DNA of 30,685 nt from UBA168 sp011055275 (lineage in GTDB: Archaea > Thermoproteota > Thermoprotei_A > Marsarchaeales > UBA168). Positions 14,572 through 22,748 of the stretch are shown piece after piece; within the stretch, counting starts at the first letter, position 1, and every line of letters begins with the position of its first letter. Under the pieces are notes generated by a model. That model was not told where the DNA came from. It did no database searches and saw only the letters and a list, made by a program, of their open reading frames with translations. The translations under genes and the position numbers were made by a program. Location of the stretch: NCBI GenBank assembly GCA_046635845.1, contig JAQQXN010000006.1; one strand, given 5' to 3'.

Positions 14572-16143
14572 CTAAACAGGAGGAACGGGGACTTTTATGC
14601 GTTCTGGCGTGATTTCGACGCTCAGGGGAACGACGCATCGCATGATCTTTACCCGTTTTAGATTGAGCCCCATGTCCCTTAAGAAGGGTTCCATGCGCCT
14701 GTCCAAAAGAAACACCTCAGCGCTATCGCTTTCGCTTCTGACAGCCCTTCCTATGGCTTGCCTAATAATTATCGAGGCTTCTTCTTTAAGAAGGAACCAC
14801 GTGGTCCTCTTACCCATCTTTTCGGTCAAGAACTCGAGCACGTCCTTCGAGTACGCATCTCCGATGTTCGGATAAGGAATTCCCACTATTACAACCCTTT
14901 TCACCATGCTCTTTCCGTCCTTGACGAACTCGACTCCCTCGCTCAGCTTTCCCCTGGCGACCACTACGACAAGCCCCGCACCGGGCACCGACTTCACGGA
15001 TGATGAGGAATCCTCGACGTAATCCGCGACCTCCCTGAACCAAGAGGCCACCTCATATGAAGGAACAAGCACAAGAGTTATGCCGTCAGGACTCCTCAGC
15101 GACGACACGACCTTCACGTACCTTTCCCTGTTTCTATCTCTGAGGGTGTACCTCGTGCTGAGGTCTCTGTTCCAGTAAAAAGTAAGGTTGGGGTTGAAAG
15201 GATTTATGGATATGAACTCAAAGTCCTTAAGGCCCCACACTTTTTCCATATATGATTTTGAGGGGAGCGTTCCAGACATCAGAAGCCACCTATCCTCGTT
15301 GAGCTTTGAAAGAACTGAGGACGGATCCATGAGTTTTATGACGACGCCTTCAGGCGTGACGTAAAGCCTGTATGAGGGGTCATCCAGTTTCTCCAGTGCC
15401 CGCTTGAAAGACGCAAGCTGGTGATCCTCAACCTCCTCCGAGTGGAAGCTGCCAAGGTCGGGAGGCTTCCGCCCTTCCTTTACGCCCTTTTCTATCCAGT
15501 TTTCAAGCGCGTCTAGCACGGCATACACGGTGTCCTGAACGTCCGTACCGGCATAAGCTGCGCGTAACCTAGATATCTTTTGCGAAGTTATGCTGACGTC
15601 TACCATGTCCTGAACGTGCATTAGGTTGTGCGCTTCATCGAACACGTGCAGCGAGTTTCCTTTAACAAGTCTCCTATAGAAGAAATAGTAAGGATACGTG
15701 TAAAGGTAAACGTCAGCCTGCTGAAGCTTTATCCAAGAGTACGCGCACTTCTGTGCAGCTCTCTGCCGCTCCAGGAAACCCACGATCCCCAGCTCGCTTA
15801 CCTGTTTCCTGCTGAACTTCCTATCGAAAAAGGGACAAAGTGGGCAGCGCGTTACGGAAACGACGTGATCTCCATCCCTTACCCTGGGCCGTAAGCAAAA
15901 GCGGTCCTTCCCCGCCAGTCCCGCAAAGGAAAGGCCAGCCTTCCTGCAGTCCCTTTCCCAAGAGAGGTACTGCGACAAAGTGCGAGAGTAAACCGATGTG
16001 GGCCCCAGATGGCGGGCCACCTCAAGCGCTATCAGCGTTTTCCCGCTCCCCGTAGGAGACTGAAATGCAACGCTTTTCTCCTCTATCACCGAGAGTATGC
16101 GCTCAGCCGCGTCTTTCTGGTAAGGCCTCAGGTTAAATTCCAT
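14572..16143 (-). CDS. XPD/Rad3-like iron-sulfur DNA helicase
   Basis: This 523-residue superfamily 2 helicase has Walker A SPTGSGKT (29-36), the DEAH box VFDEAHNL (168-174) and motif VI IIRQAIGRAVRSESD near the C-terminus. Cys83, Cys100, Cys103 and Cys133 lie between motifs I and II, as expected for the 4Fe-4S cluster of XPD, FancJ and DinG helicases. It probably unwinds DNA 5' to 3' in repair. It is slightly shorter than typical archaeal XPD. The ATG is about 23-26 bases after a TATA-like CATAAGC on the minus strand; rbkR follows directly. Confidence 0.9.
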   Translation of the reverse strand: MEFNLRPYQKDAAERILSVIEEKSVAFQSPTGSGKTLIALEVARHLGPTSVYSRTLSQYLSWERDCRKAGLSFAGLAGKDRFCLRPRVRDGDHVVSVTRCPLCPFFDRKFSRKQVSELGIVGFLERQRAAQKCAYSWIKLQQADVYLYTYPYYFFYRRLVKGNSLHVFDEAHNLMHVQDMVDVSITSQKISRLRAAYAGTDVQDTVYAVLDALENWIEKGVKEGRKPPDLGSFHSEEVEDHQLASFKRALEKLDDPSYRLYVTPEGVVIKLMDPSSVLSKLNEDRWLLMSGTLPSKSYMEKVWGLKDFEFISINPFNPNLTFYWNRDLSTRYTLRDRNRERYVKVVSSLRSPDGITLVLVPSYEVASWFREVADYVEDSSSSVKSVPGAGLVVVVARGKLSEGVEFVKDGKSMVKRVVIVGIPYPNIGDAYSKDVLEFLTEKMGKRTTWFLLKEEASIIIRQAIGRAVRSESDSAEVFLLDRRMEPFLRDMGLNLKRVKIMRCVVPLSVEITPERIKVPVPPV

Positions 16144-16234
16144 CGCATATAGCTAGCAAGGGCTTATGTGCCTTCCCATCCCCAAGGCAACATGAGAAAG
16201 CTCGCTAAATCGATCATAATTGTGATTTCGATTG

Positions 16235-16243
16235 CTATTTATG
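16235..16243 (+). promoter_or_regulatory. TATA-like box of the Lrp-type domain gene
   Basis: CTATTTATG is centred about 30 bases before the ATG at 16269. A second AT-rich run, AAATATATATGG, lies only about 10 bases before the ATG, too close to be the box A of this start. Confidence 0.45.
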
Positions 16244-16268
16244 CAACCACGCAAAATATATATGGAAA

Positions 16269-16532
16269 ATGACCGCGAAACCCGAGGAAGGGCATGGAGA
16301 AAAGGTCGCTTACGTGCTTATCAAGACCAAAGTGGGAAAGGAAAAGGAGGTTTTGAGCCAGCTTAAAAGGGCAGGCTGCGTAGGAGAGGCCAGCTTACTT
16401 TTGGGCGGTTACTATGACATCCTTATGAAGGTATCCTACCGCACGCAAAAAGACCTAAAGGACACCGTGGCTTACTCGATACGCGGAAACGATGACGTGG
16501 TATCTACGCTTACCATGATCAGCCTAGATTAA
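16269..16532 (+). CDS. Stand-alone Lrp/AsnC ligand-binding (RAM/ACT-like) domain protein
   Basis: The 87-residue product aligns with the C-terminal effector domain of Lrp/AsnC regulators: VAYVLIKTKVGKEKEVLSQL, then LLLGGYYDILMKVSYRTQKD and VVSTLTMISLD. There is no DNA-binding helix-turn-helix, so it may form heteromers with a full Lrp protein or bind a small ligand alone. Such single-domain proteins are common in archaea. It is monocistronic and overlaps the convergent small gene at 16519-16758 by 14 bases. Confidence 0.85.
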   Translation: MTAKPEEGHGEKVAYVLIKTKVGKEKEVLSQLKRAGCVGEASLLLGGYYDILMKVSYRTQKDLKDTVAYSIRGNDDVVSTLTMISLD

Positions 16533-16758
16533 GGGAGTTCACGACGGACTCCATTTTTCTCACGCACTTCTCGTAGTCTCCATCTCCAAGGGCAAACGTT
16601 GAGCTATCAGCCAAGCCCATCCTCAACGCTATTCCTCCGAATCTGAGCGCCAAGAGACGGCCGTGGCTGTTCAGCGCTCCCCTTGAGGAGTATTCCCTTG
16701 GGTTTTCTTTGAGCTCGCGGAATATGCTCAGAAGCTCTTGCTCGTCCCTTCTCTTCAA
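16519..16758 (-). CDS. Small protein of unknown function, last gene of the BlaI operon
   Basis: The 79-residue protein (MKRRDEQELLSIFRELKENP and onward) is charged and mostly helical by eye, with no family I recognise. It looks genuine because its TTG start overlaps the MFS stop (TTGA arrangement) and a GGAGG ribosome site lies just upstream, within the last MFS codons. It contains one Cys and no membrane segment. Coupled translation suggests a cytoplasmic partner of the transporter or the regulatory system, but nothing in the sequence shows which. The next genes downstream are not on this strand, so the operon ends here. Confidence 0.6.
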   Translation of the reverse strand: MKRRDEQELLSIFRELKENPREYSSRGALNSHGRLLALRFGGIALRMGLADSSTFALGDGDYEKCVRKMESVVNSLNLG

Positions 16759-17822
16759 CGGCCTACCCTCCTGGCAACGAGGGCCGGGACTAGAAACGCG
16801 GAAAACAGCGCCAGAGAGCCCGCAAAGCCAAGGCCCGCGATGCAGTATCCTCCTAGCAGCGGCGCCAAGAAGCTGGCAAAACCAGTCGAGGAAAGCACCA
16901 TAACGTTCATGACCGCGAAGTCCGCTGCCTCCTCGCTGGCAACCTGAAGAGATACCGTGACCGGGAACAAGCCATGCGAAATCCCCAAGCCGATAAGGCC
17001 AAACAGCGGCAAAGGCATGGGCAAGAGGAGCGCCAGCGTCGATACCAAAGAGATCCCCACCAAACGCCTAAGATCTATGAGCTGAACTGGGTGCAAGACC
17101 CTTGTCACGAAAGAGCCAAGGAAGAGAAGTATGAAGGAGCCTTGCGAAAGCCAAGCCGGATAACCGAGGTCCACCAACCTAACGCCGAAAAAGGTCGTCA
17201 CGAAGTTGTAAGCCATGTACACGAGGAGGCCGTAGGCGAACAAGTTAACGTACTTTTGCTTGAAAACCATTACATGCGAGAACGAAAAGGGCTTTCTGCT
17301 GCTCTCGACCTTGCTGATTGGAAGGCCAAAAAGCGAGGCAGCGCTGAGTATAAGCAATGCCGCGGCGCTGCCGGCGTACAGGACAAGGGGAAGGGCAAGG
17401 GATGCCACGAGCGTCGCAAGGCCCAGCGAGGCGTAGTAAGAGAATATCCCAGCGCTGCCTGAGTGCCCAGCCGCATCAAGCGAGGGCACTTCGACCATTG
17501 ACAGGCCAAACCCGAGCGCTAGAAAGAAGCCAAGCCAAGCGACTTGAGAAAGGGCCGCAAAGGAAAAAGCCGTAAGGCCAAAGCCAAGAAGCGATGCTTT
17601 CCAAAGCGAGATGGGCCTTACCAAGCTCACGATCGTGCCCACACCAGAGCCAAGCCATATGGCAGCCGAGAAGATCCCGATCTGAGTAGCCGTGAAGTGA
17701 TTGGACCTTAGCATTATTGGTATGGCAGTTATGGCAGCCAGACTCAAAAAGCGCATGAGAAAGGTTGCCCTGACGTAACTCCTATCGGCGACCATTTCGA
17801 GTCCTATCCCATCACCTGCCAT
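16755..17822 (-). CDS. Major facilitator superfamily-type transporter
   Basis: About 355 residues with ten to twelve hydrophobic segments. The N-terminal half has SNHFTATQIGIFSAAIWLGS, resembling the loop 2 region of MFS carriers, and the repeat LDAAGHSGSAGIFSYYASLG opens a later helix pair. It ends FSAFLVPALVARRVGR. The substrate is unknown; its position between a BlaI-type repressor/protease pair and a small gene suggests efflux of the compound that the system senses. The reading frame opens at a TTG just before ATG 17822, and both overlap the protease stop. A later ATG at 17793 is possible. The short size for MFS fits loss of extra loops. Confidence 0.8.
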   Translation of the reverse strand: MAGDGIGLEMVADRSYVRATFLMRFLSLAAITAIPIMLRSNHFTATQIGIFSAAIWLGSGVGTIVSLVRPISLWKASLLGFGLTAFSFAALSQVAWLGFFLALGFGLSMVEVPSLDAAGHSGSAGIFSYYASLGLATLVASLALPLVLYAGSAAALLILSAASLFGLPISKVESSRKPFSFSHVMVFKQKYVNLFAYGLLVYMAYNFVTTFFGVRLVDLGYPAWLSQGSFILLFLGSFVTRVLHPVQLIDLRRLVGISLVSTLALLLPMPLPLFGLIGLGISHGLFPVTVSLQVASEEAADFAVMNVMVLSSTGFASFLAPLLGGYCIAGLGFAGSLALFSAFLVPALVARRVGR

Positions 17823-18807
17823 CAAGCATGTCCAGCAGGTTCCTTATCCTGTCAGCCGTGCTGGGATGGTCGGAAAACACCGTTAAGATGGATGAGCTAT
17901 CAAGAAAGGCAGGTATCGGTATGATGGGCAAGGGCGCCTTCTCATCTGCGACAAGCACACCAGAAAGCTTGAGTAGGGCGCTTATCATACAACTTGGGCT
18001 CGTGAGCAGCGCAGCCTCCCTATCGGCAGCGTATTCCTCGCTTCTCGACAGCCACGGCTCCATGAAGTGAGGAATGGGGTTAGCCAGCATTACGATCCTA
18101 AGCGATCTACTAACAAGCCTCTTAAGAGGATCCCTGTGGCTAACGTGAGATAGCTCGTGAGCCAAAACCGCGCGCAGCTCCTCCCTGCTAAGCGTTTCAA
18201 GAAGGCCCACCGATATCACTATCTTGCTTCCGAATAGGGAGAACGGAGCAAAGGCGTTGGGCTCACCGCTGTCGACAAGCATGATCTCGGGCGCTTTGAT
18301 GCCCAGCATCGCCGAGAGGTTTTGAACCTCTCCTTGGACCCACTTCGGGGCCTTCAACCTTTGCTTTTTTACCCTTGAAGACGACGCGACCACATGCACT
18401 ACCAGCATGACGAGCGCCGCGCCAAGCAGCCAAGCCTCGGGGTCCCACCTGGTCCAGTGAATTATGGAATAGCTCACGTGCCCAAAAACCATCCCGTCAA
18501 ACCTCAGGCTGTGAGATAGCGCAACCCTGATAAGCAGTATTATCCTTCCCCTAAAGAGCACTGGCGCCAAAGGAGAAAGGAAAAGCGGGATCGCTGAAAG
18601 CGTCATCCCCAAGAATATGGACTTCTCCCCTATCCTCTTGTCCGAGCTGTTTACCAGATAGGACAGAGGAACTGCCATGGCCGAGAGAAAGAGGCTGAAA
18701 ATGAGCAAGTGCTCATCTATCATCATATGCCAAATTATGCGCGCAAGGTACGGGTTCTGAAACACTAGAGGGAACTCATGACCCTGAAACCTGTAGTGGA
18801 TTATCAC
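17812..18807 (-). CDS. Membrane M48-type metalloprotease, BlaR1-like partner of a BlaI repressor
   Basis: The 331-residue protein has four or so N-terminal membrane segments (about 33-52, 66-84, 88-98, 125-142) and then a gluzincin domain. LAHELSHVSHRDPLKRL carries HELSH at 217-221, the HExxH zinc site, and SRSEEYAADREAALL (about 255-268) gives the third zinc ligand. The topology resembles both HtpX (M48) and the protease half of BlaR1/MecR1 (M56). Its start codon (GTG) overlaps the stop of the BlaI-type gene. In bacterial and mycobacterial BlaI/BlaR pairs the protease senses a signal and triggers repressor cleavage; I infer the same logic here. The signal is unknown, and no penicillin-binding sensor domain is present. 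Confidence 0.85.
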   Translation of the reverse strand: MIIHYRFQGHEFPLVFQNPYLARIIWHMMIDEHLLIFSLFLSAMAVPLSYLVNSSDKRIGEKSIFLGMTLSAIPLFLSPLAPVLFRGRIILLIRVALSHSLRFDGMVFGHVSYSIIHWTRWDPEAWLLGAALVMLVVHVVASSSRVKKQRLKAPKWVQGEVQNLSAMLGIKAPEIMLVDSGEPNAFAPFSLFGSKIVISVGLLETLSREELRAVLAHELSHVSHRDPLKRLVSRSLRIVMLANPIPHFMEPWLSRSEEYAADREAALLTSPSCMISALLKLSGVLVADEKAPLPIIPIPAFLDSSSILTVFSDHPSTADRIRNLLDMLDGR

Positions 18808-19202
18808 TTCTTCTCCCTCTTCAGCTTTTCAAGGTACTTGGCCAAAAGCTCCCTATCCCTTTCGTTCTCGGCCATGAGCTCCATAAGCCTGGATATGGTT
18901 GGTTCGGCCATCTTATCGAGCAGCCTATCAAGAAGATCGGAAACGACATCGCGCTCGTAATCCTCTTTTGTGACCCCTGCCGAATATATGTACCTGGGCG
19001 TACCTTTGGATTCAGAGAGGCGCCGCTTGACCATCCCTTTCCTGTATAGCCTGTCCAAAACCGTGGAAACCGTGGTAAGCGCAAGCGGCTTCCCCTCTGC
19101 CTCAAGCTCATCTCTAACTTGTGAGACCGTGGCCTCACCAGATCTCCATATGACGTTCAGAACGTCATACTCGAGGGTAGCAAGCCCGCGCTGCTTTTTC
19201 AT
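18804..19202 (-). CDS. BlaI/MecI/CopY-family transcriptional repressor
   Basis: This 132-residue repressor begins MKKQRGLATLEYDVLNVIWR and continues EATVSQVRDELE, LTTVSTVLDRLYRKGMVKRR and SKGTPRYIYSAGVTKEDYE, the full winged-helix signature of BlaI/MecI. The C-terminal helices (DVVSDLLDRLLDKMAEPTIS) are the dimerisation region whose cleavage inactivates the bacterial homologues. I chose the ATG at 19202 rather than the frame's earlier GTG at 19262: a TATA box lies about 24 bases upstream and the GTG would put the operator inside the coding region. It heads a four-gene overlapping operon and is probably autoregulated through the inverted repeat at 19236-19255. Confidence 0.92.
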   Translation of the reverse strand: MKKQRGLATLEYDVLNVIWRSGEATVSQVRDELEAEGKPLALTTVSTVLDRLYRKGMVKRRLSESKGTPRYIYSAGVTKEDYERDVVSDLLDRLLDKMAEPTISRLMELMAENERDRELLAKYLEKLKREKK

Positions 19203-19220
19203 ATGCGTAATGGGCGCAGC

Positions 19221-19230
19221 GCTTAAAAAG
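19221..19230 (-). promoter_or_regulatory. TATA box of the BlaI operon
   Basis: CTTTTTAAGC on the minus strand is centred about 24 bases before the ATG at 19202, giving a leaderless message. On the plus strand the same bases (CTTAAAAAG) could also serve the divergent glycosyltransferase, with initiation inside the operator. Confidence 0.6.
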
Positions 19231-19235
19231 GCTTG

Positions 19236-19255
19236 CCTACTACAAGTGTAGTAGG
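19236..19255. promoter_or_regulatory. BlaI/MecI/CopY-type operator
   Basis: CCTACTACA-AG-TGTAGTAGG has perfect 9-base arms and a 2-base centre. It contains TACTACA-N2-TGTAGTA, close to known MecI/BlaI operators, and the TACA-N2-TGTA core of CopY boxes. It lies 5 bases upstream of the BlaI operon TATA box and 9-28 bases before the glycosyltransferase ATG, so one bound dimer could control both directions. Confidence 0.8.
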
Positions 19256-19264
19256 CCACCAAAG

Positions 19265-20398
19265 ATGGAGATAACTTGTTTGCTTGCTTCGCCAGCCCAC
19301 CCTCTCATAGGCCAACCAAGGACAGCCGCTTCCCTTAGAAAAGCCTATCCTCCAGAGGGAGTGAGGTACTACTTCCTAAATGGCAGGGTTCCCAGGGCTC
19401 CCGGCAGCGGAGAGTATGCCGTGACTAAGGGAACCGCATTGAAGCTGGTGGCTGACGCCTTTAGGATTCAAGGGTTTAGCGAAAACGTTGACCTGAGCCA
19501 CTTCGTGTTCTGGTACCTGCCGAGGGCGGCTACATCATTTTGGACCTACTGGCTCCCGGGCCTGATTGAAAAGAGAATTCCAAGGCTGGCTGACCTGCTG
19601 GAGCACTTTACAAAGCCCTGGGTTCAAGAAAACGACACGTCAGTAAGCCAGTTTCTCGAGGGCTACGTGGGGAATGCGGAGGGAAAGTGGGGCTGGCTAG
19701 TTGAGCTGTCATCTGAGATACTTAACTCTAAGTCAAACAAAGGCCTCATAACGTGGTCCAACTGGGCGGCCAGAGGCTTTGAAAAGGACGGCGTTGAAAG
19801 GGAAAAGATAAACGTGGTCCCTCTGCCCATGGAAGCAAGACCAAAGTCAGTTGAAGCGTATCATAAGCCAGCTGGATCCCAAAAGACCGTGCTCTTCGTT
19901 GGACTGGACTACTGGAGGAAGGGGGGCGACACGGCGCTCAGAGCCCTCAAGAGGGTCAAAAAAGAGATACCGAACTTTAAGCTGATATACGTGGGCCGCG
20001 TTCCATCTGAAAAGGTAAACGATTACAAGCTGGACTGGATAGAAAGATACGACTTTCTTGAGAGGGATAAGCTCCTCAAGCTTTACTCTTCCGCAGACGT
20101 TTTCTTCATGCCCACCAGAGCAGAGGCTTACGGCCTATCAATCTTGGAGGCCATGGCCTTTGGTACACCGGTGGTCAGCACGAAAGTTGCTGCAATACCG
20201 GAAATCGTGCCAAGCGGGGCCGGTTTCTTAACCAACGACGAGGATGAAATGGTGGAAAAGATAGCGGACCTAATTAGTGATGAAGAGCTAAACCAAAAAA
20301 TTGGGACAAACGCCGCGAAGGTGGTGGCGCAAAGGCATGAGCCGCGCTCGGTGTCAAAACAAGTATATTCGGTTTATGCAAACGCGCTGGGAATGTAA
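19265..20398 (+). CDS. GT4-family glycosyltransferase
   Basis: The 377-residue protein has a GT-B fold of the GT4 type. The second Rossmann domain begins VLFVGLDYWRKGGDTALRAL. The donor-binding motif EAYGLSILEAMAFGTPVVST gives the E-x7-E pair at residues 287 and 295, and the DVFFMPTRAE strand precedes it. It transfers a sugar from a nucleotide-sugar to an unknown acceptor, perhaps a lipid, glycan or surface protein. It is encoded divergently from the BlaI operon with the operator covering its likely promoter, so it may belong to the same regulon and alter the cell surface on induction. No signal peptide or membrane helix is seen. Confidence 0.88.
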   Translation: MEITCLLASPAHPLIGQPRTAASLRKAYPPEGVRYYFLNGRVPRAPGSGEYAVTKGTALKLVADAFRIQGFSENVDLSHFVFWYLPRAATSFWTYWLPGLIEKRIPRLADLLEHFTKPWVQENDTSVSQFLEGYVGNAEGKWGWLVELSSEILNSKSNKGLITWSNWAARGFEKDGVEREKINVVPLPMEARPKSVEAYHKPAGSQKTVLFVGLDYWRKGGDTALRALKRVKKEIPNFKLIYVGRVPSEKVNDYKLDWIERYDFLERDKLLKLYSSADVFFMPTRAEAYGLSILEAMAFGTPVVSTKVAAIPEIVPSGAGFLTNDEDEMVEKIADLISDEELNQKIGTNAAKVVAQRHEPRSVSKQVYSVYANALGM

Positions 20399-20429
20399 CT
20401 CGCCGGCAACTTTTTGATCTGATGGTGAT

Positions 20430-21656
20430 TCAATCAATTGGCGGTTGCTCGTCGCGTTCAGCACCTCTTTTCAGCAACCCTTCGAGAACCTTCTGAAGGC
20501 CAACGGCCGAGTAATTCATACCTATCATTGTGGTTCTGCCCTTTCTCTCAACCTTGACCTCGGTGCTGAGAAAGCCTAAACCCTTCAAAGACTGTATCCC
20601 TTCCCAAAAGGCCGTATGTGCTCTTGGCTCTATGCCGTACTCCTCGCAAACGGTAAGATACTCCTTTTCGGCCTCTCCGGTGGCTATTCTTTCTTTGCCA
20701 GCCGATATAAGTGCGCGCGCAACCGCCAGAAGCGTTACAGCGGATTGAGTTGGCAAAGAAAGCAGTTCCTCCTCGTTAGGAACTCCCTCTATGTCCCCAA
20801 ACACAACCCTTACGTCCTCTGGCGTCACCGCGCTTCTGCCTTCGGCTTCCGCCCTCTTTCCAGCTCTCCAAAGGAGCTCAAGCGCCAACCTCGCATCTCC
20901 TCCTGACGAGGCGCCCAAACTTGCTGCTTGCGTTACGACTTCGTCGTCAACTGCTCCCCTTTGAAACGCCTGAGGAACCCTCTGCATAAGTATGTCCCTC
21001 AATTCCGCGGCGCTGTAAGGCGGAAATATGACCTGATTGTGAAGCAATGTGCTCTTTGTGCTTTCGTCGAGCCTTCCCATAAGGGCTGGCGACCTCGATA
21101 TGAATATGAAGTTCATCCTTCCGCTTCCCCTTTCATCGCGGGTAAGCTCGTATACGGCATCCGATCCAGAGGCATCGATTAGATAATCAACCTCATCAAG
21201 TACCAGCAACAAATATGAATTATCGTTTTCAAGGTGCTCCAGAACCATGCGATGTATGTCCCTAGCTGAAAATCCCTTATAAGGTTGGTAAGGGTCAAGC
21301 GAAGATATTATTGATTGCAAAACGGAATACAGCGTCCTTTCTTTCCTGCAATCAATAGATATCGATTTAAACTTAAGACCAAACCTTCCGCTTGCCTCCT
21401 TTGTAAAGATCGAAGAGAAGAGCTTCGTAACGGCTGTCTTTCCAACGCCCACGCGCCCACTGCACAGAACTTTCTGGCTCACCTTGCCTGGGGACTCTAA
21501 GGATACCCTGAAGAAGTTTACCAGGTCCCTCATTTGAGAGTCCCTGTGAGGCAAATAGCTAGGCACGTAATCTGGAAATAGAACTGCCTCCTCCTTAAAG
21601 ATCTTCCTAGAATACCCTATTTCGTCAAAGAGGTGCTCGTAGCCCCCATCACTCAT
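20430..21656 (-). CDS. cdc6: Orc1/Cdc6 replication initiator
   Basis: The 408-residue AAA+ protein recognises origins and helps load MCM. Walker A is GRVGVGKT (67-74), Walker B is LLLVLDEVD (148-156), sensor 1 is FIFISRSP and sensor 2 is GGDARLALELLWRAGK. The C-terminal winged helix (ALISAGKERIATGEAEKEYL, IQSLKGLGFLSTEVKVERKG) binds DNA. Archaeal origins often lie next to such genes, but I find no clear origin recognition boxes in the 43-base upstream gap or the short downstream gap. Several paralogues usually exist, and I cannot say which this is. Confidence 0.93.
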   Translation of the reverse strand: MSDGGYEHLFDEIGYSRKIFKEEAVLFPDYVPSYLPHRDSQMRDLVNFFRVSLESPGKVSQKVLCSGRVGVGKTAVTKLFSSIFTKEASGRFGLKFKSISIDCRKERTLYSVLQSIISSLDPYQPYKGFSARDIHRMVLEHLENDNSYLLLVLDEVDYLIDASGSDAVYELTRDERGSGRMNFIFISRSPALMGRLDESTKSTLLHNQVIFPPYSAAELRDILMQRVPQAFQRGAVDDEVVTQAASLGASSGGDARLALELLWRAGKRAEAEGRSAVTPEDVRVVFGDIEGVPNEEELLSLPTQSAVTLLAVARALISAGKERIATGEAEKEYLTVCEEYGIEPRAHTAFWEGIQSLKGLGFLSTEVKVERKGRTTMIGMNYSAVGLQKVLEGLLKRGAERDEQPPID

Positions 21657-21699
21657 AATTTAAGCGCCGCAATTAGTATTTCAACTTAACCATGGGGCT

Positions 21700-22227
21700 A
21701 TGGTGAAACTATTACAGCAAAAGGCCTTCCCGTCATCTTCGATCACCAAAGCTTATTTGCTAGAAACATCCATCGGTATGGAAAGCGTTAACAAATTCAA
21801 GAACTTATTATATCGCGAAGGCGCCAAAGGGCTGCTTGGCCACATCAAGAACGAAAGGAATTACGACTGGATTGGAATATACGTCAGAAACGGCGACAAG
21901 CTTGTGCTGGCCATTGAAATCGGCGCACCGGCCAACCATCGCGTCATAAACGTTGGGGAGGGCATCTGTGGGCTTGCGGCAAAGGAGAAAAAAACGGTCG
22001 TTGTTGATGATGTCAGCAAGGAGAAGAACTATCTTGCCTGTTTTCCCTCGACCAAATCAGAGATCGTGGTACCCATATTAAGAGGAAGCGATGTCTTAGG
22101 GGAGATCGACGTCGACAGCGATACGCTCAACGCTTTCGGAATAACCGATCAAAAAATCCTTTCCGATGCGGCAGCAGCGCTTTCCGAGTCATGGGACAAG
22201 CTGGACTTTCGCATCCGAGTAACTTAA
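21700..22227 (+). CDS. GAF-domain protein related to free methionine-R-sulfoxide reductase
   Basis: The 175-residue protein matches the single-GAF-domain fRMsr/YebR family: YDWIGIYVRNGDKLVL, VGEGICGLAA (Cys90), a VVVDDVSKEKNYLACFPSTK run with Cys114, SEIVVPILRG and GEIDVDSDTLNAFG. In the bacterial enzyme the cysteine equivalent to Cys114 is catalytic and resolving cysteines lie upstream. The first of these is replaced here by Asn79 (PANHRV), leaving Cys90 as the only candidate partner. It may therefore be a reductase using one resolving cysteine, or a GAF sensor. It is divergent from the orc1/cdc6 gene across 43 bases. Confidence 0.75.
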   Translation: MVKLLQQKAFPSSSITKAYLLETSIGMESVNKFKNLLYREGAKGLLGHIKNERNYDWIGIYVRNGDKLVLAIEIGAPANHRVINVGEGICGLAAKEKKTVVVDDVSKEKNYLACFPSTKSEIVVPILRGSDVLGEIDVDSDTLNAFGITDQKILSDAAAALSESWDKLDFRIRVT

Positions 22228-22255
22228 ATTTCAATGCGAGTTACTTTATTGAGAT

Positions 22256-22702
22256 ATGGCGCTTTCAAACAGACCCGTAAAGGGGTTTACCCCCTCCCTA
22301 CATCAAAAGGTAAGCTCAGCTGCAGTCAAATGCCCTAGGCTTAACTCTGACGTCATATTCGTGCTTAAAAGAGACGGATCATCTGAAGTCGATGGATGCC
22401 CATACTACAGAGACGGAAAATGCGCTATCCCATACGCGCACAACTTGCTTAAGTTGCCGGCCATATCTGATCGCTACAGGGTCAGAGGAAGTTACATGTG
22501 CCCGCTATGTGGGCACAAGCTTGAGCTTAAGATGAACGGCATTTATCAATGCCCCGTCGATAAAAGCATGTACCTTCCTCCAGACATGCAAGTCCCATGC
22601 CTCTTTTATAGGTCCAGCGGGCGAACTACCCTTTTTAAACAGCGCGCGCTTCTAACTCTTCGGTTGACTGGACTTGCTTGCCTTGTCGATTTATCATACT
22701 GA
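22256..22702 (+). CDS. Cys-rich, zinc-ribbon-like protein of unknown function
   Basis: The 148-residue protein carries seven cysteines. Cys26, Cys48 and Cys56 lie in VKCPRLNSDVIF and DGCPYYRDGKC. Cys82 and Cys85 (YMCPLCGHKLEL) with Cys99 (IYQCPVDKS), and perhaps Cys115, look like a zinc ribbon. I know no function. The last ~30 residues (RSSGRTTLFKQRALLTLRL and after) are of different composition and could be an extension past an older stop. It lies 28 bases after the GAF gene on the same strand, so the two may be co-transcribed. Its first half resembles in pattern the small protein at 25141-25386. Confidence 0.55.
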   Translation: MALSNRPVKGFTPSLHQKVSSAAVKCPRLNSDVIFVLKRDGSSEVDGCPYYRDGKCAIPYAHNLLKLPAISDRYRVRGSYMCPLCGHKLELKMNGIYQCPVDKSMYLPPDMQVPCLFYRSSGRTTLFKQRALLTLRLTGLACLVDLSY

Positions 22703-22748
22703 AGTAAGCAAAGGGTCGGCGTCTCCGAAGCCCCCATTCTAGGCCCAG

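Noticed and set aside
19203..19262. Earlier GTG start for the BlaI-type gene
   Set aside because: It would put promoter and operator inside the coding sequence, and the BlaI family starts where the ATG at 19202 does.
21640..21710. Replication origin next to orc1/cdc6
   Set aside because: Only a weak inverted TTTCA/TGAAA pair is present; no repeated origin boxes and too little non-coding DNA.
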